NCBI GenBank assembly: GCA_036653535.1
Contig: JAVVTR010000007.1
Span: forward strand, 1-64,000
Origin: JAVVTR01 sp036653535
Lineage (GTDB): Bacteria > Bacteroidota > Bacteroidia > Bacteroidales > P3
Direction: 5' to 3'
DNA: 64,000 bases
Made by a program: the position numbers and the translations under genes. The notes under the pieces are model-generated. The model did no database searches. It saw nothing but the letters and a program-made list of their open reading frames with translations, and was not told where the DNA came from. The first letter of the stretch is position 1; each line of letters begins with the position of its first letter. This document shows positions 6,361 through 14,854 of this stretch, piece after piece.

Positions 6361-8481
6361 ATGAAAAGCTTTTTTAAAAACTTGTTTCAAAACAAAGAAC
6401 AGTTTGTTTTTTATCTTCTCCTCGCCTTTTGCCTCCTCTTTTCCATAAAAGGTAGTTTTGACGCAGGAATGTCGGGCGATGAAGAAACCCACAATATTCA
6501 AGCTGAAAGAGTTTTTAATTATTACACCTCTTTTGGGAAAGATACAACTGCAATAGACCTAAACGAAAAAAACAACCTCCCCTCTTACGGACAGTTTGTA
6601 GACAACCTCGCCTACACTCTCGCCAAAGTAGCCCACATAGAAGATGTGATGCAAGTTAGGCATACCACCAATGCGCTCTTTGGATGGATTGCGGTTCTCT
6701 TTGCCGGACTATTAGCCTTTCGTCTAAGCGGTAAACGATACCTACCTGCTATTTTCGCCTCTTTGCTCCTTTTCTTTTCTCCTCGTTTTTTAGGGCATTC
6801 GTTTAACAACCTAAAAGACTTTAATTTAGCAGTGGCTATATTAGTAGGGATCTATTATATCGTTGTGTTCCTCCAAGATTTTCCTAAAGTAAAACGAAGT
6901 ACCGTTATTTTACTAATTATTAGTATAGGTATAGCTATTGCCGTTCGTATTGGAGGTTTGATACTGATTGCCTATATGGGTCTTTTCTTTTTACTCTATT
7001 TTATAAAGGAATACAAGCTAAAAGGCTTATATACTCCTCCTGCTTCCAAAATATTTGGAAAACTATTTTTATGGGGTCTGCTCTGTGGTGGAGCCGGCTA
7101 TGTTTTAGGAATTCTACTATGGCCGTATGCCTTAGTTAGTCCTATTCAACATCCCCTCGAAGTTTTCGGTTATATGTCGCAATTTTCCATAAGCATACGT
7201 CAACTTTTTGAAGGTTCCCTACAATGGAGTAATCAATTACCTTGGTATTACACCAGTAAATTCATCGTCATTACTATCCCTATTGCCGTTTTAATAGGTA
7301 GTTGCATCTATTTGTTTACCGGTTGGAAAAAAGATCGCAGATTTTTCACTTTTTTACTGCTGTTTTGCACTCTTTTCCCCATATTTTGGATCACCTATAC
7401 CAAAGCGAATGTGTACGGAGGTTGGCGTCACTCTATGTTTGCCTATCCTCCTTTGGTAGTCTTCGCTGCCTTGGGCTTCGATTCCTTAGTTGTTTTAGCA
7501 CGCAAACCTATTTTTAAATATATTTTTATGGCTCTGCCCCTTGCTCTATTAATAGGTCCTGTATCCCACGTAATAAGGAATCACCCCTATGAGTATGTTT
7601 ATTTTAATGAATTAGTAGGGGGAACCAAAAACGCATTTGGAACCTATGAATTAGACTATTATTATCATTCTACAAAAGAAGGAACCGAATGGATTTTAGA
7701 GCATGCAGATACTAAAAATTTGAAAAAAGGAGAAAAAATAAAAGTAGCTACTTGGCATACTCCATCCGTAAGTTATTATCTACGTAAGGATACAGCACAT
7801 TTTACCACCGTCTTTTCTCGTATCTATGAAATGGGAAATAACGACTGGGATTATGCAGTATTTACCGTTACTGGCATGAATCCCGACTGGATTACCAATG
7901 CTAAGATGTTTCCTCCCAATAATACGGTTTACACCGTAAAAGTGGATGGAGTGCCCATTTGTATAGTCCTAAAACGAACCGATAAATCGGACTATTTAGG
8001 CTATCAAGCCATGCAAAGAAATGCTTTGGATACGGCTCTTCCTCTTTTTAGACATGCTTTGGAAGTGAATCCCTACAACGAACAAGCCTTGGAAAATCTC
8101 AGTAATATTTACCTTGCTAAGGCCAATTTAGATAGTGCCCGTATTTTAGCCTCTTTTTGGGCGGAAAATGTACCCTCTAACATTAGTGCACTTAATCTAT
8201 TGGCTAATGTGTATTTTAGCGGAAAAGACTACAACAACGCCTTATTGCAAGCCAACAAAATGAAAAAAATTAGTCCGGATGATATTAACGGATATTGGTT
8301 AGCAGCCTATTCTTACATACAAACCCAAAACTTGCAATTTGCGCTCAACGAGCTACAAAAACTCATTGAAATTCGCCCCGATTTTAAAGCGGCCTATCAA
8401 TTGATGGCTCAAATTTATCAAGTAGCCGGAGATAATCAGGCGGCACAAAAGTGTATGCAAATTGCCTCTCAACTGCCATAA
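6361..8481 (+). CDS. GT39-like (PMT/ArnT fold) glycosyltransferase with C-terminal TPR domain
   Basis: A 706-aa integral membrane protein. Residues 1-400 hold about ten hydrophobic helices. The first periplasmic loop carries GMSGDEETH with the D40-E41 pair expected for the catalytic acidic residue of GT-C enzymes that use dolichyl- or undecaprenyl-phosphate sugars. The region 410-530 is periplasmic, and residues 535-700 form TPR-like repeats (ALPLFRHALEVNPYNEQALE, and more). PMT-like enzymes with TPR tails are common in Bacteroidota, where secreted proteins carry a general O-glycan; a role in glycosylating exported proteins or surface sugars is inferred. The neighbouring GtrA-like gene supports lipid-linked sugar use. 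The acceptor and the donor sugar cannot be told. Confidence 0.78.
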   Translation: MKSFFKNLFQNKEQFVFYLLLAFCLLFSIKGSFDAGMSGDEETHNIQAERVFNYYTSFGKDTTAIDLNEKNNLPSYGQFVDNLAYTLAKVAHIEDVMQVRHTTNALFGWIAVLFAGLLAFRLSGKRYLPAIFASLLLFFSPRFLGHSFNNLKDFNLAVAILVGIYYIVVFLQDFPKVKRSTVILLIISIGIAIAVRIGGLILIAYMGLFFLLYFIKEYKLKGLYTPPASKIFGKLFLWGLLCGGAGYVLGILLWPYALVSPIQHPLEVFGYMSQFSISIRQLFEGSLQWSNQLPWYYTSKFIVITIPIAVLIGSCIYLFTGWKKDRRFFTFLLLFCTLFPIFWITYTKANVYGGWRHSMFAYPPLVVFAALGFDSLVVLARKPIFKYIFMALPLALLIGPVSHVIRNHPYEYVYFNELVGGTKNAFGTYELDYYYHSTKEGTEWILEHADTKNLKKGEKIKVATWHTPSVSYYLRKDTAHFTTVFSRIYEMGNNDWDYAVFTVTGMNPDWITNAKMFPPNNTVYTVKVDGVPICIVLKRTDKSDYLGYQAMQRNALDTALPLFRHALEVNPYNEQALENLSNIYLAKANLDSARILASFWAENVPSNISALNLLANVYFSGKDYNNALLQANKMKKISPDDINGYWLAAYSYIQTQNLQFALNELQKLIEIRPDFKAAYQLMAQIYQVAGDNQAAQKCMQIASQLP

Positions 8482-8514
8482 AGCCTATCTTTATGCAGGC
8501 ATTATCCATTCTGA

Positions 8515-9114
8515 CTAACACTCGGAAACGACCACTTCTGCCTCTTGCAATTTTTTGCAAATTTTGGCTATATCTCTTAAGCGAACAGAAAAAATTAGGG
8601 TGCAATTATCGCCAAAATTAGGGGATAAAATACTTAAATTTTCCTCTTTAAGAATCTTCATGACAGAATGTATTTGTGGATAAGAAAACTCCACTCTGAA
8701 AGATTTTTGCACATTTTTTTCTATAATAGAAGCTGCTTTTAATGCCTCTTCTGTCGCAGTTTTATAGGCTTGTAATAAACCCGAAGTACCCAATTTGGTT
8801 CCCCCAAAATAGCGCACTACCACCACTAAAACTTGTGTAAGCCCATACGATAAAAGTTGTCCGTAAATAGGCTTGCCAGCGGTAGAAGAAGGCTCTCCAT
8901 CATCGTTCATCCTATATATCTTTTGTTCTGGATCTAAAATATAGGCATAGCAATGGTGGCGAGCATCAAAATATTCTTTTCTCAACGCTTCCAAATGAAT
9001 TTTCACTTCCTCTGTATTCACCACAGGAAAAGCAAAAGAAAGAAATTTACTGCCTTTTTCTTTATACACTCCTTGCGTTGGAGCTTCTATAGTATAATAA
9101 ACATCCTTTACCAT
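8515..9114 (-). CDS. yigZ: YigZ/IMPACT family protein
   Basis: A 199-aa protein of the YigZ/IMPACT family. The start is at ATG 9114 (MVKDVYYTIEAPTQG); a longer in-frame reading to 9168 adds 18 residues that are not family-like. The N-terminal UPF0029 domain spans about 1-120 and contains the signature KGSKFLSFAFPV, ARHHCYAYIL, NDDGEPSSTAG and VVVRYFGGTKLG. A second ferredoxin-like domain of about 70 residues follows (PQIHSVMKILKEEN). Bacterial members bind nucleic acids or nucleotides and are related to eukaryotic IMPACT, a translation-control protein; the cellular role in bacteria is not settled. It converges with the glycosyltransferase gene (33-bp gap). Confidence 0.9.
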   Translation of the reverse strand: MVKDVYYTIEAPTQGVYKEKGSKFLSFAFPVVNTEEVKIHLEALRKEYFDARHHCYAYILDPEQKIYRMNDDGEPSSTAGKPIYGQLLSYGLTQVLVVVVRYFGGTKLGTSGLLQAYKTATEEALKAASIIEKNVQKSFRVEFSYPQIHSVMKILKEENLSILSPNFGDNCTLIFSVRLRDIAKICKKLQEAEVVVSEC

Positions 9115-9574
9115 TTTTTTTAAGTTGAACCTAAGACTAAGACTGAAACCAAACCAAAATTGAAGCAAAATTGAAGCAAACCAAACGAAACGGAAATGGA
9201 ATGAAACGGAACCAAAACGGAACTAAGCGAAAAAATGCAATAAAAGCAGAACTCTCCTTCATGCAAGCATGCTAAGTTTTGCTAAAGTTTGCCCCATCCC
9301 CACCTTATAAAAAAGCCGTTGGATAAAACCCATTAGAGCATTATACAACGGCCTCTTTGAAATTACGAAGAACCTATTCCCTAAGAAAGTCCGAGAAAAC
9401 TTTTCGTACGGTATCTCTCCAAAATTACGAAGAACCTATCCCCTACTACCAAATCGTTCATAGATATAATCTTTCTCTTTCTGCTTCTGCTTCTCTTTCT
9501 GCTTATCTTTTTCCTTGTTTTTCTCCTTATCGCAAAGGCTAAACCAGTGGAAAGTATTCCTCTAACTAACTAAA
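9115..9574. other. 460-bp intergenic region with an 18-bp direct repeat and a hairpin
   Basis: No convincing gene. It holds an A-rich purine stretch with repeated GAAGCAAA/CGGAA words (9150-9240). It also holds a hairpin with GCCGTTG at 9314-9320 and CAACGGC at 9346-9352, extended by ATAA/TTAT. An 18-bp exact direct repeat, AAATTACGAAGAACCTAT, occurs at 9360-9377 and 9422-9439, 62 bp apart. A pyrimidine-rich CTTTCTGCTTCTG stretch lies at 9470-9530. The hairpin may end yigZ-side or ftcD transcription. A 61-codon frame through the repeat is low in complexity and was not accepted. Confidence 0.5.
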
Positions 9575-11266
9575 CTAATCGTTAATTTTCTGATTTACTT
9601 GTGCTAAAAGGCTTCTTTCCATTTCTACCGCCTTAGTTTCTATTTCCTCTGCCTGCGATAATACCTTATTAACAAAATCTCTGTCTTTTAAACCCGCAGC
9701 GTTGATCTTTACATTTAAGTGGGCACCAATAACTGCCGAACGGGCACAAAGCGCACCTACCCCTGCATCGGTAACAGAATTGGGGTTTCCAATTTCTATC
9801 ATAGCCTTTATCACTTCAAAGGATTCAAAAGATTTTTGCATGGTACGAAAAGGAACCTCTATTGCATATTTAGTAGCATCTTGAATAGCCTTGGTACGTG
9901 CTACCTTTTCGTCTTCACTTCCCTTAGGTAAACCAAAAGCATCCATGATTTTATTGAAAGCATCCGTGTCTTCATCCACCAAATGCAAAAGTTCTTCTTT
10001 AATTTGTTGCCCTTTTTCTGCCCAAATCGAAAATTCTTCCCAACGTTCATCCCAACCAGCTTTATGAGAGGAAAGATTAGCAACCATAGTAGCTAAAGAA
10101 GCGGCCAAAGAGCCCATATAAGCCGATATGGATCCACCTCCGGGAGCAGGCGATTCGCTGGCTGTTTCTTCTGCAAAACCTCTACAACTAAGGTCAATTA
10201 GCCTTTTTCTTTTGTCTCCGGCTTCCATTACATATTCTATAATTTTTTCCTGAGGATTAAATGGGCGTAAATCGTCTAAACCCATCGATTTTATAGCTAT
10301 TTTTATAATCTCCCCTTCACTAATTCCTAAGGAACGCTCTTGCTTGGCTAAATAATATTTTCCAGCATCTATCAAGGCCTTTTTAGGAACCAAACCTACA
10401 ATTTCCGCTCCTGTTACCCGAATTCCACGCTGGGCAGCCTTAGCAAACACTTCTTCGTAAGCCACATGTACCGGAGTAATGGATACATTGGTTATATTCA
10501 TGGAAACTTGAGCAATACCATATTCTTCAATAAACCAACCTATTGCTTTGGTTGCTTTTAAGGTACCGGGAATCATAATATTTTTTCCTTGCTCGTTTTT
10601 AAGCGGCTTTCCATTAACTTTGCCACCTTCTCTTTGTGGACGGCCTTTTTCACGCACATCAAAGGCAATAGCGTTAGCTCTGCGGGTGGAAGTAGTATTT
10701 AAATTATAATTAATAGCTACTAGAAAATCGCGAGCACCTATAGCACTGGCACCCGAAAAAGCGTTGAATTCTGCCGGTCCAAAATCGGGTTTATTTTCTA
10801 TCTTGGTTAATTTTTCTTTCAAACCTTCATATTCTCCCGCACGGCAATAGGCTAAGTTTTTACGGCGTGGGTCAAAAGCAGCACTTTCATAACAATACAC
10901 CGAAATATTTAATTCTTCCCCTACTCTTTTAGCTAATTTCCGAGCATATTCTACCGTTTCTTCCATGCTAATGTTAGCAACTGGAACTAAAGGGCATACA
11001 TCCGTGGCTCCAAAACGAGGATGAGCACCATGTTGTAAGCGCATGTCTATTATTTCACTGGCTTTTTTAATTCCTTGAAACGCCGCTTCTATTACTGCAT
11101 CTGGTGTACCCACAAAAGTTACCACCGTTCTATTGGTGGCGGCTCCCGGATCTACATCCAAAAGTTTAACCCCTTCCACTTTTTCAATTTCGTCTGTAAT
11201 TTGTTTTATTACAGCTTGATCGCGGCCTTCACTGAAATTAGGCACACATTCGATTAGTTTTTTCAT
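9575..11266 (-). CDS. ftcD: Glutamate formimidoyltransferase / formimidoyl-THF cyclodeaminase (bifunctional)
   Basis: A 563-aa fusion that catalyses the last step of histidine breakdown: formiminoglutamate + THF gives glutamate and 5-formimino-THF, which the second domain deaminates to methenyl-THF. The transferase domains span about 1-320 (KKLIECVPNFSEGRD at the N-terminus, LQHGAHPRFGATDVCPLVP, SMNITNVSITPVH). The cyclodeaminase spans about 360-560 with the ESPAPGGGSISAYMGSLAA signature. The start at 11266 (MKKLIECVP) matches the family; an in-frame ATG at 11293 adds nine residues. No other hut gene is in the window. It lies 39 bp downstream of murD2 on the same strand and may share its transcript. 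Both routes involve glutamate, but a functional link is only a guess. Confidence 0.93.
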   Translation of the reverse strand: MKKLIECVPNFSEGRDQAVIKQITDEIEKVEGVKLLDVDPGAATNRTVVTFVGTPDAVIEAAFQGIKKASEIIDMRLQHGAHPRFGATDVCPLVPVANISMEETVEYARKLAKRVGEELNISVYCYESAAFDPRRKNLAYCRAGEYEGLKEKLTKIENKPDFGPAEFNAFSGASAIGARDFLVAINYNLNTTSTRRANAIAFDVREKGRPQREGGKVNGKPLKNEQGKNIMIPGTLKATKAIGWFIEEYGIAQVSMNITNVSITPVHVAYEEVFAKAAQRGIRVTGAEIVGLVPKKALIDAGKYYLAKQERSLGISEGEIIKIAIKSMGLDDLRPFNPQEKIIEYVMEAGDKRKRLIDLSCRGFAEETASESPAPGGGSISAYMGSLAASLATMVANLSSHKAGWDERWEEFSIWAEKGQQIKEELLHLVDEDTDAFNKIMDAFGLPKGSEDEKVARTKAIQDATKYAIEVPFRTMQKSFESFEVIKAMIEIGNPNSVTDAGVGALCARSAVIGAHLNVKINAAGLKDRDFVNKVLSQAEEIETKAVEMERSLLAQVNQKIND

Positions 11267-11305
11267 TATGATTTGATTTATTTTATTTTCCATTGGGGGG
11301 ATAAC

Positions 11306-12739
11306 CTATAAGGATGCTTCCCCTTGTAAAACTAAATTGGTAAATACTTTACCCCTCTCTTCAAAGTTTTTAAAATGATCGTAACTGGCTGCTGCCGGAG
11401 ATAATAAGCAAGCCTCTCCCGCCAAAGTTTTCTCCTTAGCCCAGCGCACCACTTGGGTATAATCGTCCGTTTTTAAGTAATGAATGGGTAATGCTTTCTC
11501 TACTTCCAATAACCGAAATATTCTCTGCCCAGACTCGCCCACAAAAATAATATTTTTTATCGGATTTTCTTTCAAATAGTCTACTAGAAAACGGTAATCT
11601 ATACCTCGGTCAAAACCTCCCAAAATCAAACACCCCACTTCTTTCACAAAATCTAATTTGCCAACGCTCTTTATCGCCTCTACGGCGGCTTGTGGGATAG
11701 TAGAAATAGAATCGTTAAAATAATGGACCTCTCCTACACAACCTATATATTCTAAACGATGGGGAAGGGGTTTAAAACTGTCTATTCGCGAAACCATAGT
11801 AGCAAAACTCAAACCCGCCATACGAGCCGATAACATAGCAGCCATCCAATTTAAAATATTATGATCCCCTATTAAAGGATGAGGCCTATTTAAATCTAAA
11901 ATACGTCCTTCTTGTGTAGATACTATATAATGCCCTTGTTTATATAATCCTCTTTCTACTGGATGAAGCAAACTAAAAGTTTCTATATTTTTGGGCAAGC
12001 AAACTTCTGTAGAACGAATTTTTAACAAACTGTCGTCTATATGATAAATAAAAACCGAGGAAGAGTCCTCTAAAAGCGAACTCGAGCTTTGCTTATCTAT
12101 AGCACAAATATGCATTTTGGCACGCTGATAATCTTCAAAACTTTGGTAATGATCTAAATGCTCTTCGAATAAATTCAAGAGCACGCTAATATGAGCAGGG
12201 GTATGTACCTGTTCTAATTGGTGAGAGGAAAATTCACAAACTACAGTAGTATTGGGTTCTATTTGCGATAGTATATCAAAAAAAGGAATGCCCATATTCC
12301 CCGCCAATAAGCAAGGCCGGTCTTCTTTTAAAAAATGATAAATTAAATGCGTGGTAGTGCTTTTCCCCTTGGTTCCACTAACTCCAATAACTTGTTTGGC
12401 AAAAAGTTTTAAAAACAAATCGGCCTGGGAGCTAAGTTTAGGAGAATGCAGTAATAAAGGATAGTCTTTCAACGAAATTCCGGGGGTCTTTAAAATTAAA
12501 TCGAAAGTATCTATCTTTTGAACCAATTCCTTTAAATAATTTTCTCCCGTTATAAAAGGAACATCGCACTTTTTTAGAATTTCAGGGTTTTGATCTATAC
12601 AAGTAAGACGCTGCAAGGGATATAATTCTCTTATTAAACCATAGCTACTCCAACCCTCTCTTCCCATTCCGAGAATGGCAATATGCGAAGCATTGCCTAT
12701 ATACGCATCTAACTTTTCTTTAAGCTCTTTCTTCTGCAT
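11306..12739 (-). CDS. murD2: MurD-type ligase, probably MurD2 (UDP-MurNAc-L-Ala--L-Glu ligase)
   Basis: A 477-aa Mur ligase. It shows the N-terminal Rossmann-like domain (AILGMGREGWSS), the ATP loop GVSGTKGKSTTTH at about 117-129, the central domain CEFSSHQLEQ at about 168-177 and NLFEEHLDHYQSFEDYQ. The C-terminal domain has VHYFNDSISTIPQAAVEAI and CLILGGFDRGIDY. MurD normally adds D-Glu to UDP-MurNAc-L-Ala. Two points favour the MurD2 subtype, which adds L-Glu: the SSHQLE version of the usual SSFQL motif, and a 20-bp overlap with the upstream gene, a MurL-like epimerase. A canonical MurD cannot be excluded from sequence reading alone. Confidence 0.75.
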   Translation of the reverse strand: MQKKELKEKLDAYIGNASHIAILGMGREGWSSYGLIRELYPLQRLTCIDQNPEILKKCDVPFITGENYLKELVQKIDTFDLILKTPGISLKDYPLLLHSPKLSSQADLFLKLFAKQVIGVSGTKGKSTTTHLIYHFLKEDRPCLLAGNMGIPFFDILSQIEPNTTVVCEFSSHQLEQVHTPAHISVLLNLFEEHLDHYQSFEDYQRAKMHICAIDKQSSSSLLEDSSSVFIYHIDDSLLKIRSTEVCLPKNIETFSLLHPVERGLYKQGHYIVSTQEGRILDLNRPHPLIGDHNILNWMAAMLSARMAGLSFATMVSRIDSFKPLPHRLEYIGCVGEVHYFNDSISTIPQAAVEAIKSVGKLDFVKEVGCLILGGFDRGIDYRFLVDYLKENPIKNIIFVGESGQRIFRLLEVEKALPIHYLKTDDYTQVVRWAKEKTLAGEACLLSPAAASYDHFKNFEERGKVFTNLVLQGEASL

Positions 12740-14180
12740 GGCATATTTCTTTGGAATAAAGCGTTTCTTTAAGCAGACTTACAAAATAGGGAGAAAGGTG
12801 ATGCTGAGCATTAAAATCGTTCAATATACTATTAGGAATCTTTTTTTGGGACAAACTTAGGCTTTGGTAGTAGGTAATTAAATAAGGTTTGGGATATTTA
12901 AGGGGGGATCCCTCAGAAAGCCCATATTTTTGTATCCATTGTTGCAAGGCCCAATTTACCTCCTCCGTAGTACCTACACACTCAAATGGTTTTACGGGAA
13001 GTTGACCTATTAATTCGTCTAAAATGGTTTTAAGAGTAGGATCATTTAACAAATTTTTTCCAAAAATTTCTTCCATTTTTTCGGGAACTATAAATACAGA
13101 AAGAATAATATAAGCAAAAAGGCATTTGGGACAATGACCACACCATGTATCCTGCTTACTGCCTACGTTACAACTTCTAAATACATTATGATAGGCAGGA
13201 TAAGAAGCAAACAAACGGGCAATGCCTATTTCACTTAAGGGTCGTAAAAAACTAAAATATTCAAAATCCGGACTGATATATTGGCGAGTGTAGTTTCTAA
13301 AATCCGTTTCAAAGGAATAGGTTTTGGAATATTGATGATTTACCTGCGTACCCTGTACCGTACTTTCGTTGGCACTACTTTCATTGGAAAGGGCAATGTA
13401 TTTACGTCCTATCAACGCTGCCAATAAAAGGCTGCTAAAGGCCAGCATGGCGGAAAAAGGAGTGTGCCCGTTGAGGAATCCCTCTTCATTGAGCTTCAAC
13501 AAAAGAGGATCTATACTTCGGTTCATCACTAAAATATCCATAGGTTCGTAACCAGCTACTCTACAACAGGCTTTGGTTGCGCCTCTCGGATTAATAATCA
13601 TGGGTAAAGCAAAGCCTTTACAGTCGGCTACACTGCGAATAATTTCCAAAGTAACCACCGAGTCTTTTCCACCGCCTACTGGAATAATTACCTTACCACT
13701 TAAGTCGTAAGAAAGGGGAGGATCCGCCTCTGTTTGAGCGATAGAAACAGAATGCAAAGACATAAAATCTTGGGGCGTTGCAGGAATACCATTTAAATAG
13801 AAAAATTCTCCTAATCCTTGATAATAGAGATTTTGAAACCAACGAATTTGATTTTGGTCTAAGAAACCACACCTTACTTCAACCTTAGGAGAGCAAACAC
13901 ATTTCCAATAACTTATTAGTTCTACTAAGCCACAATGAAAAAGCAAACGATCCCATTGCGCTTTTTCTAATTTTTCGAATCTATAAAACGAGCGAAAAGG
14001 AATAAACAAAGTGGGGGTAAAGCAAAAAGCTTCTTTTTTATCCTTATCGTATATTTTAAAACAAAATCGTATATCTATTCCTTCTTTGTTGGAGCTATAG
14101 TGATAGCTTTCATACACAAAGAGCGGATATTTTTCCCGTAATTCCTCGTATTTAGCCTTATTTTCTTGTGGTGTACTCAT
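12720..14180 (-). CDS. murL: MurL-like UDP-MurNAc-L-Ala-L-Glu epimerase (ATP-dependent)
   Basis: A 486-aa cytoplasmic protein. An N-terminal beta-rich domain (about 1-160) is followed by an ATP-pyrophosphatase-type domain with a P-loop IIPVGGGKDSVVTLEI at about 164-179. Further conserved-looking stretches are NGHTPFSAMLAFSSLLLA, ALSNESSANESTVQG and a CGHCPKCLFAY cysteine motif. MurL, known from Xanthomonas, converts the terminal L-Glu of UDP-MurNAc-L-Ala-L-Glu to D-Glu using ATP (to AMP and PPi), working with MurD2. The fold, length and tight overlap with a Mur ligase match that pair. I name it from the architecture and context rather than from an alignment. A -7 box on the minus strand (14261-14268) would drive murL-murD2 and perhaps ftcD. 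Confidence 0.75.
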   Translation of the reverse strand: MSTPQENKAKYEELREKYPLFVYESYHYSSNKEGIDIRFCFKIYDKDKKEAFCFTPTLFIPFRSFYRFEKLEKAQWDRLLFHCGLVELISYWKCVCSPKVEVRCGFLDQNQIRWFQNLYYQGLGEFFYLNGIPATPQDFMSLHSVSIAQTEADPPLSYDLSGKVIIPVGGGKDSVVTLEIIRSVADCKGFALPMIINPRGATKACCRVAGYEPMDILVMNRSIDPLLLKLNEEGFLNGHTPFSAMLAFSSLLLAALIGRKYIALSNESSANESTVQGTQVNHQYSKTYSFETDFRNYTRQYISPDFEYFSFLRPLSEIGIARLFASYPAYHNVFRSCNVGSKQDTWCGHCPKCLFAYIILSVFIVPEKMEEIFGKNLLNDPTLKTILDELIGQLPVKPFECVGTTEEVNWALQQWIQKYGLSEGSPLKYPKPYLITYYQSLSLSQKKIPNSILNDFNAQHHLSPYFVSLLKETLYSKEICHAEERA

Positions 14181-14260
14181 ATTTTATTAACTATTTTCCG
14201 GCTTTTTACCCTTTTGAAAAGCAAAATCTATGGATATAAATCGTGGATATTAAATCCTTG

Positions 14261-14268
14261 CAAAAGTA
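14261..14268 (-). promoter_or_regulatory. -7 box upstream of murL
   Basis: On the minus strand it reads TACTTTTG (consensus TAnnTTTG), about 80 nt upstream of the murL start. No clear TTTG -33 box is seen at 19-20 nt. The short gap to the end of the ibrB-like gene at 14289 leaves little room for anything else. Confidence 0.4.
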
Positions 14269-14288
14269 ACGATTTATGTGGAACCCTC

Positions 14289-14801
14289 TTAGTTTTTGCT
14301 TAAGCTAAATTCTTTATCTGCAAATAAATCGGCTAATCCGGAAATTTGTTTCAAACGCAAGAGCTCGTCTTTATCCATGCCTATATTGTTCCTTATCCAG
14401 CTATCCGACATACCCGCTTGGGTTAATTCCGACACCAATTTAGTCATTAAAGCAATATTATGTACCCCTCGCGCCCGATTATGGCGAATAGTAGAGGCCA
14501 TTCGATTGGAAATATCTTTATGAATAACCACCACCGGCAATAGGCCTTTTTCCCTATCATAAATACGTTGAGAGCTTTTTAATATAGTATAGCGATGATA
14601 GCCATCTACTAATTCGTACATATCTTGATCGGGTAAATAATAGCAGACACAAGGCATAGTGTATCCGTCTTCCCAAATGGAAAGTTCCAATAGTTTCATT
14701 TCCGGAGGTGCTATAGTATTGGGATTATAACTATTAGCAACTACTTTTTCTACGGGAACTGCCTTTACCGCATAAACTGGACTTTTATACTTTTCCATCA
14801 T
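14289..14801 (-). CDS. ibrB: IbrB-like ParB/sulfiredoxin-fold protein
   Basis: A 170-aa protein with a ParB-like nucleotide-binding domain over residues 10-110. It shows VEKVVANSYNPNTIAPPEMK, LVDGYHRYTIL (the family DGxHR motif, about residues 65-75) and VVVIHKDISNRMAS. This is followed by an HTH-like helical tail (ALMTKLVSELTQAGMSDSWI, MDKDELLRLKQ). The adjacent gene is an IbrA-like protein, the usual partner; IbrA/IbrB were first noted as regulators of immunoglobulin-binding proteins in E. coli. The biochemical activity of the pair is not established to my knowledge. It is the last gene of a three-gene set, 53 bp after ibrA. An ATG-ATG start leaves one residue in doubt. Confidence 0.82.
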   Translation of the reverse strand: MMEKYKSPVYAVKAVPVEKVVANSYNPNTIAPPEMKLLELSIWEDGYTMPCVCYYLPDQDMYELVDGYHRYTILKSSQRIYDREKGLLPVVVIHKDISNRMASTIRHNRARGVHNIALMTKLVSELTQAGMSDSWIRNNIGMDKDELLRLKQISGLADLFADKEFSLSKN

Positions 14802-14854
14802 TCCTCATTTAAATATCATCCTACAAATCTTGTTTTCATTGGTTCCCCATAAAT

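Noticed and set aside
9357..9542. 61-codon frame on the plus strand
   Set aside because: It covers the 18-bp direct repeats and a pyrimidine-rich stretch; low complexity and no family features.
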